Of a stretch of DNA of 64,000 nucleotides, positions 17,201 to 26,200 are shown one piece after another. Below the pieces are notes generated by a model. The model worked only from the letters and a program-made list of their open reading frames with translations. It was not told the DNA's origin and ran no database searches. Numbering within the stretch: the stretch's first letter is position 1; the number at the start of each line of letters is the position of its first letter. The DNA comes from Aldehydirespirator sp965221215 (lineage in GTDB: Bacteria; Actinomycetota; Acidimicrobiia; Acidimicrobiales; Aldehydirespiratoraceae), in assembly GCA_965221215.1 (NCBI GenBank), contig OZ244872.1:496001-560000 (forward strand), written 5' to 3'. The translations under genes and the position numbers were made by a program.

Positions 17201-20200
17201 TATAAGCACCAGTGACGCTTGGCTCGGGGCACCGATTCGCTTTGGTACCTTCAACGCAAGCAGTCGTGGGGACGTGACGATCGGCAAGCTGAACGAGGAC
17301 AGCGGCAACCCCCCGGTGTCCAACCCATTGGGACCCGCTCCTCGGGATACAGCTTGTGCAAGGGATGACGGCTATGCCCACGACCGCACAGTCATGCGCC
17401 CGATGTACGCCCTCTCGGGCGTGTTCGTCGTGGAAGCGATGCCCGGCGTCACGATCGAGAACGCCTCCGCGGCCGAGGGCGCCGCCATCACCTTCACCGT
17501 CACCCTGCCCGACGGCTACACCAACTCGACCGGCGTGAACGTCCCCTACACCCTCGCCGACGGGCGCGGCGTCTCCGGCGACCCCGCCTACCACGTCGCC
17601 ACCAGCGCCGACTACACGAACACCGCCGGCAGCGTCACCATCCCCGCCAACAACTCCAGCGCCACGTTCAGCGTCCAGACTGCCCAGGACTCCACCCACG
17701 AGAGCGACCACTACTTCACCGTCACCCTCGGCACCCCCACGAGCACGGGCACCGCGCCGCCGCTGGACGCCTTCAACGCCAGCGCCGTCGGCACGATCAC
17801 CGACGCCGCCGACAGGCCCACGTTCCAGTTCAACCCGGCGACGGTCAGCGCCTCGGAGACGGGCGGCGCGGCGACGCTGACGGTGACGAGGACGGGGGCG
17901 ACGCTGGTGCCGTCGTCGGTGACGTGGACGACCGCCGACGGCACCGGCGCGGGCGCCGCGACGCACCCCGGCGACTACACCTCGGCCACGGGGACGGTGC
18001 AGTTCGCGCCCAACGTCGCATCACAGACGATCTCCGTCGCCATCACGGCGGACAGCGTCAGCGAGAGCGCGGAGACGTTCACGGTGCGGCTCAGCAACCC
18101 CGTTGAGGCCAGGCTCGGCAGCGCCGCCAGGGCCACCGTGACCGTGACTGATGCGGACACTGCGCCGCCGCCGACGGTGGACGTGACGATCTCCGCCTCC
18201 GACGGCGACAGCGATGGCAACCCCGTCGAGGGCGGCAGCGGCGCGGCGGGCTACAAGACGATCACGATCACGCTGAGCCGCGCGCTGGCCTCCGGCCAGT
18301 GGATGCAGGTGCCGCTGACCGTGCAGGGCGCGACGGTCACGGATGACTACACCTTCAGGCTGCAGCCGTCGTCGCAGCCGGGCGTGACCCTGCTGAGGGA
18401 CGGAACGCAGACCCCGAGTGTGCAGTTCGCCAACGGCGCGCAGACGGCGACGCTGCGCCTCACGCCCGTGCAGAACAACAGGCGCTCGCAGCCTGCCGTC
18501 TCGATCAGCGCGGGAACCCCTGTTGTCAACGGCGTCACGATCGGCGAGGTCACCGGCGGGCCGATCGTCTTTTTCATCGTGGACGACGAGTCGGGCGCCA
18601 TCGAGGTGCCGGCGGCGTTCGGGCTCGCGCCGTCGGGTTTGGGCGCGGGCGACCGCTTCCGCCTGATCTTCATCACCTCGGAGCAGCGCACGGCGGAGTC
18701 GGCGGACATCGACGACTACAACAGGTGGGTGCAGGGGGTTGTGGCGCGCGGCGGTCACGCGGATCTGTTGCCGTATGGGGGTCTGGTGACGGTGATCGGC
18801 TCGACCGCGGCGGTGGACGCGCGGGTGAACACGGGCATGTGGGATCCGGACGCGAACTCGGGCAGCGGCGGCTGGGCGGACGGCTCGGCGAGCGCGAGCG
18901 ACTCTGGGGTCGCCGTCTATTGGCTCGCGGCGCCGCCCAGCGAACAGGTGGCGAGCAACTACTGGGATTTCTATGACGAGGGCGGGTGGAGCGGAGGGAC
19001 CGAGGGCGGAGGCAATCACTCGACTGTGGACAGGACCGAGTCGGGGGCGCTCAGGACGGCGGGGGGAAGTATCTGGACCGGCTCACTCCACACTGGGCTC
19101 AAGGCAGACGCTCAAGAGTTGGGGGCTTCCAGTGTGAGGGTCGGCAATGCCAACCCGGCGGGCACCAACCCTTTGGATGACGGCTCTGTCGTCTCAAGCA
19201 CTGGCACGCACCCCATGTTCGCCATCTCGCCGGTGTTCGAGCAGCAGGCGCCGGTGATTCCGGTGGTTTCGTTCAATGCGGCGACCTACAACATCGATGA
19301 GGACCATGCGCATGGCGGCGTCATCATCGCCGTGGATGCCAGCGTGGCGCCGACCGTCGATCTGACCGTCAATCTGTCGTCGGCGGACGGCACCGCTACC
19401 GCCGGCGAGGACTACACCGCCCCCCCGGCGACCTTCACCTTGCCTTCGGGGCAGACGAGGCGCCAGTTCACCGTGAGGTTCATCGACGACAGCGTTGACG
19501 AGGGGGATGAGACGTTCACGTTGACACTGGGCGCCGCGTCCGACGGCAGCTACACGCTGGGCTCGCCGTCGTCGACGACGGTGACCATCGTCGACGACGA
19601 CGAGCCGCCGGTGACGGTGACGATGTCCGCGTCGGACGGCGACGCGGACGGCAACGCGGTGGAGAACGGCGCGGGCACGACCGGGTACCGGACGATCACG
19701 GTCGCGCTGGGCCGGGCGTTGACGGGCGCGGAGACGGTGACGGTGCCGCTGACGGTGGTGGGCGCGACGGTCGCGGACGACTACACCTTTGATCTGCAGC
19801 CGGGGACGCAGACGGGCGTGACGCTGTTGAACTCGGGCGCGACCCACACGGCGCAGGACCCGGCGCTGCGGTTCGTGTCCGGCGGCACCTCGGCGACGCT
19901 GCGGCTGCGGCCGGTCAACGACAGCGACCGCGAGCAGCCCTACGCGGTCGTCGCGTACGGGACGGGCAGCCGCGCGCCCTCGGGCGTCAACGTGGCGCTG
20001 GGCGATGTGACCGGCGGGCCGGTCGGGATCGTGCTGGTGGATGATGAGACGGGCGATGTCGAGGTGCCGTCGTCGTGGGGGCTGGTGCCGTCGGGCATAG
20101 GGCCGGGCGACGATTTCCGGCTGCTGTTCCGCACCTCGTCGGGGCGCGACGCCACCTCGGGGGACATCGCCGTCTACGACGCCTTCGTGCGCGGGGTGCT

Positions 20201-23200
20201 GGCGGCGGGCGGCCACGCGGACGTCTTGCCCTACGCGGGCTTCTTCAAGGTGTTCGCGAGCACGCGCAGCTCCAGCGGCAGCACGGGCGCGACGGCGCGC
20301 TTCCACAATGGACTGGTCACGACCGGGGAACACAACGACCACCACGATCAGGCGGGCGACGTGTGGGCGGACGGGTCGGCGCGGAGCACGCGCAACACGG
20401 CGCGAACGCGCATCTATTGGCTCAACGGCCCGATCCTCGCCAACAACTACGCAGACTTGTGTGACCTCAACTGGACGAGCACCCCCGGCATCAGCAACGG
20501 CTTCGACCGTGCCGACCCGCGCAGCGAGGACGGCACGCAAAACAACCCCGACAGCCCCGGCCAGGCGCAACAGCCGTGGACGGGTTCGGGCAACGCCTGC
20601 GAGGCGTGGAACCATCCGCTGGGAGCCGCCACGGTCTCGCGCGGCGCTGTCGACAGCGCCGGCAGCCTCTGGCACGAAGCGGCGGCGGCGAACACGCAGA
20701 CGCGGCCCATGTATGGCCTGTCGCCGGTCTTCACGGTGGAGGGGGCGACGGCGGAGCTGAGCGTCTCGGCGAGCGGGACGGTGACCGAGGGCGCCACGCT
20801 GACGGTCACGGTGACGCTGAGCAGGAACGCGGACGCGAACCTGTCGGTTCCTGTGCGGATGCGCACGAGCGGCGCGCCCACCGCGTCGTCGGCGGACTTC
20901 ACGCTGTCCAACGGCGGCAGCGTCGCCATCACGAGCGGGACCAGCAGCGGCACGCTCACCTTCACGGCGGTCGACGACGACATCGACGAGGACGCGGAGA
21001 CGCTGGTGCTGGAGTTCGGGGCGCTGCCCGCGGGCGTCGTCGCGGGCACGGCGGACAGCGTCGCGATCACGATCAGCGACGACGACACGGCCGGGGTCAC
21101 GGTCGCGCAGTCGGGCGGGAACACGGCCGTCGCCGAGGACGGCGGCACGGACACGTACACGGTGGAGCTGGACTCGCAGCCGCTGACAAGCGTGGTGATC
21201 ACCGCCACGGCGCCGGCGGGCACGCAGGTCAGCAACGACGGCGGCACGTCGTGGGGTTCGACGGCGACGCTCACGTTCACGACGGGCAACTGGAACACGG
21301 CGCAGACGGTGACGGTGCGCGGCGTGAACGACGACGTCGACAACGCCAACGACCGCCGCGACGTGACGATCACCCAGGCGGTCACGACGGGCGACACGAA
21401 CGGCAAGTACACCACCAGCACCGCGGTGGCGGACGTGTCCGTGCGGGTCAACGACGACGACACCGCGGCGGTGACGGTCGCCGGCGGCCCGTTGACGGTG
21501 AACGAGGATCAGAGCGACACGGGGACCTACACGGTCGCGCTGGCGACGCAGCCCATCGCCAACGTGACGGTCACGGCCACGGCGCCGGCGGGGGCGCAGG
21601 TCAGCGACGACGGCGGCTCGACGTGGGGGGCGTCGGTGGAGCTCGAGTTCACGTCGGGCACGTCGGGCAACTGGGGCACGGCGCAGACGGTGACGGTGCG
21701 CGGCGCCCAGGACATCATCGACAACCCCGGCGACGAGCGCAGCGTCACGATCACGCACGCGATCACCTCGGGCAACGGCGACGGCTCGCGCTACACGCCA
21801 TCGACGCCGAGCATCGACGGCGTGGCGGTGACGGTCACCGACGACGATGCCGCGCCGAGTATCATCCGCCTGGGAGTGGACACTTCGACCGTTGGGGAGG
21901 GGGCCGGCGCGACGACGGTCACGGTCACCGCGACGGTGGTGGGAGCGACCCGCTTCGGCGTCGCACAGGAGGTGGATGTGACGGTCGCTCCGACCGCCGA
22001 CCTGTTAGGTGTCAATTTCGTGGACATGGCGGCGGTGAGCCCGTTCACGATCACCATCGGTGCGGGGGCGACGTCGGCCACGGGGATGTTCACGCTCACG
22101 CCCGACGACGACATCGTCGACGAGACTGACAACACCGTCATGGTGACCGGCAGCGCCACGGGCGACAGCACGCTTCGCTTTGTCCAGGCGAACATCGCGC
22201 TGACCGACGACGATGCCACGCCGACGAGCGTCATCTTGAGCGTGAACCCGACGTCGGTCACCGAGAACGGCGGCGCGCGCAGCATCGCGGTCACGGCGAC
22301 GGTGGGCGGCGGAACGACCTTCGGCACCGTCAAGACGGTGGCGGTCAGCGTCGCCGGGCACAACGCGGAGGGCCGGGTCAATTTCACGGCGGCCGGCTTC
22401 AACATCACGATCAATGCCGAAGCCGCCTCAGGATCGGGCAGCTTCACGCTCACGCCGACGAACAACAGCTGGGACGAGATGGACGGCGCGGCGGCGCTCA
22501 GCGGGACGCTGCCCGGTGTGACGGTCACCGGCGCGAGCGTGACCATCAGCGACGACGACGCGGCGCCGTCGGGGGTGGCGCTGAGCGTGAACACCGCGTC
22601 GATCGCGGAGGGAGCGGGCGCGACGGCGGTCACGGTCACGGCGACGGTGCAGGGCGCGACGCGCTACGGCTCGGCCAGGACGGTGACGGTGTCGCAGGCG
22701 GGTTCCGGCGGGGCCAACGTGGTCGACTACACGGCGACGGCTCCGGGGGCGATCACGATCGCGGCCGGCGCGGCGTCCAGCACCACCTCGTTCACGCTCA
22801 CCCCGACCGACGACGCGACGGACGAGTTCAACGAGACGGTGACGGTGTCGGGGAGCGGAGCGGGCATCGCCAGCTTCTCGTCGTCGTCGATCACGCTGAC
22901 CGACGACGACGACACGACGGTCGCGATCAGCGCGCCGCCAGGCGGCATCGCCGAGAACGGCGGCACGAAGGACGTGACGCTGACGCTGAGCCGCGCGCTG
23001 ACGGGCGCGGAGACGGTGACCGTGCCCCTCGACGTGGTCGGCGCGACGGCGGGGACCGACTACACGGTCGCGCTTGAGCCGTCCACGCAGACGGGGGTGG
23101 CGCTCTCGCAGAGCGGCCCGGACAGCGCGCAGGCGCCGAAGGTGACGCTTGGGAGCGGCGCGTCGGCGGCCGTGCTGCGCTTCACCGCGGTGGACGACGC

Positions 23201-26200
23201 GCTGCGCCAGCAGCCCTATCTGGTGGTCCGCTACGGCACGGGCGGACGCGCCCCGAGCGGGACCGGCGTGGACCTCGCGGCGCCTGCGGGCGGGCCGGTC
23301 GGGTTCGTGCTGACCGACGACGAGACGGGCGACATCGGGGTGCTGCCCAGCTGGGGGCTGCTGCCGGCCCAGACGGCGACGAGCCGGGCGGACTTCCGCC
23401 TCGTGTTCGTGACCTCGACCCGGCGCGACGCCTCGTCGGGCGACATCGCCGACTACGACCACTTCATCCGCCTGCACCTGGCGCAGGGGCACCCCGGCAT
23501 CGTCCCCTACGCCGGGTTCTTCACGGCTCTGGGCTCCACCTCGACGGTGGCGCTGCAGGACCACGCCGCGGTGACCGGCTCCGCTTCGATGGCCTTCTTC
23601 TGGCTGGGGGAGACGGCCACGAGCGGCGAGCGGCGGCTGGCGGCGAGCAACGACACCTTCAGGGCCGAATGGTTCACCGGATCGACCCCCTCGCAGCAGT
23701 CGGTGCCCCGCGACGAGTCCGGGACGCTGGTCTCCCCGGCCGCCGACGGCTACTTCACGGGCTCCACCGCCGCGGGCGCGCGATCCGGCAATCCGCTCGG
23801 CGCGGCCAGCGTCACCGTCGGCTACCTCAACGACTCGGGCGCCGGACGCGCCCCGCTGGGCAGCGCCCAGACAGCGTCCGGCACCGCGACGCGCAGCTTC
23901 TACGGGCTCTCCCCGGTCTTCAGCTACGTCGGCGACCCGGCGATCACCATCACCTCGCAGACGAACACCGTCACCGAGGGCACCGCGATCACCTTCACCA
24001 TCGAGGCCGACCCGGCGCCGGCCGCGGACCTGCCCGTCAACCTGGTGGTGAGCGACGACGCGCACGTCCTTTCGCCCGCCGCGACGGGCATCAAGAACGG
24101 CGCCGTCACCATCTTGGCGAACACGACGTCGGTGACCTACACCGTGAACACGGTGGACGACTCCACCGACGAGCCCGACACCGCCGCGGGCGCAGCGATC
24201 GCCGTCGGCGACAACTACGCCCTGGGCACTCCGAGCATCGCGACCGTGACGGTCCAAGACAACGACGCGATGACCGTGACCGTCGCCGGCGGCGGCGGCA
24301 CGGTGAACGAGGGAGCCAGCACCGACTACACCGTCGACCCCGGGCGCGGCCTCGACTCGGGCGAGACCGTCACGATCCACTTCGCGCCCGCGGGCACCGC
24401 GACCCGGGGCACCGACTACGCCATCACCTGCCACGGCGCGGGCGCGACCTGCGCCGGGCTGGCCGGGACCGCGCCGACGCTGACGATCCGAGGCGGCAGC
24501 GGCGCGCGCCGGGCGACGATCCGCATCAGCGCCCGCACCGACTCGATCCACCCCGAGAGCGGCGAGACGGCCGGGATCAGCCTGCGCTCCGGGCACACGA
24601 GCACCGGCTCGGGCGGCCCCTTCTCGGTGAGCGGCACCCCGACGACGTTCACGATCGCCAGCGTCGCGCCCGCCGCGATCACCGCCAGCTTCGGCGCCGC
24701 CGCCTACAGCGGGACAGAGGCGGCCGGGAGCCGCACGGTCACGATCCCGGTCAACCTCTCCGCCGCCGCGCCGTCGGGCGGGCTGAGCATCGCCTACGCC
24801 GCGCACAGCTCCAGCACCGCCGCCTCCGCCGACTACGGCATCAGCCCCGCCGCCAGCGTGAGCATCGCCCAGGGAGCCACCTCCGCCAGCATCACCGTGA
24901 CCATCACCGACGACGCGCTCCACGAAGGCTCCGAAACCATCGTCCTCGACATCAGCGGCGGCGCGGGCTACAGCCCCGGCACGACCGCGCGCACGACCGT
25001 CACGATCACCGACGACGACCCCGCGCCCACAACCGTCGCGTTGAGCGTCGACGACACGTCCGTGGGCGAAGGCGACGGCGCCACCACGATCACCGTCACC
25101 GCGACGGTCGGCGGGACCACCCGCTGGGGCGCCGCGCAGACCGTCGCCGTGTCCGTCGCCGGCTCCGGCGGCCAGGGCGTCGTCGGCTTCACCGCGCAGC
25201 CCGCCACCTTCAACGTCGCCATCGCCGCCGGCGCCGGCACCGGCACCGGCACCTTCACGCTCACCCCCACCGACAACAACACCGTCGAGAACGACGAGAC
25301 GGTCACGGTGTCGGGAACGCTGGGCGGCGTCACCGTCAGCGCCGCCACCATCACCCTGACCGACGACGACGACACCGCCCCCGCGGCGGCGGTGACGGTC
25401 ACCATGTCCGCCTCCGGCGGCGACTCCGACGGCAACGCCGTCGAGGCAGCCAGCGGAGCCACCGGCTACCGCACTATCACGGTCACACTGGGGCGGGCGC
25501 TGACCGGCGCGGAGACCGTCACGGTGCCGCTGACCGTCGTGGGAGCGACGGTGGCGACGGACTACGCGTTCGGGCTGCGGCCGTCGCAGCAGGCGGGCGT
25601 GACGCTGCTGACGTCGAACCCGCACAGCGCGCAGGATCCGGCGCTGCGCCTCGCGGCGGGCGCGTCCGCCGCGACGCTGCGGCTGACCCCGGTCAACAAC
25701 AGCGCCCGCACCCAGCCCTACGTCGTCATCGCCTACGGAACCGGGAGCCGCACACCGGCCGCGGGCGGCGGAGCGACGCTCGGCGCGGTCACCGGCGGCC
25801 CCGTCGGCGTCGTGCTCGTCGACGACGAGTCGGGCGACGTCACGGTGCCGGCCGGCTGGGCGCTCAAGCCCTCGGCGCTGGTCGCGGGCGACGACTTCCG
25901 GCTGCTGTTCCGCTCCTCGACGAGCCGCGACGCCACGTCGACCGACATCGCCGACTACGACGCCTTCATCCGCGGCGCGCTGGCGACGGGCGGGCACGCC
26001 GACGTCGTGGCCTACGCGGGGTTCTTCCAGGCGTTCGCCTCGACGCGCAGCTCGGCGGGCTCGACGGGCACGACGGCGCGGGTGCACACCGCCATGGCGG
26101 CGGAGCACACCCAGCACGTGCCCTCAGGCGGGTGGACGGACGGCTCCGCGGCCGGAAGCGTCGGAGACGCCAGCGTGGGCACGCCCATCTACTGGCTCAA

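Noticed and set aside
22428..26117. 1229-codon open frame on the minus strand inside the giant gene
   Set aside because: High-GC shadow of the plus-strand gene; its translation is low-complexity Arg/Gly/Ala/Val text with no domain, while the plus frame has a signal peptide and repeated domains.
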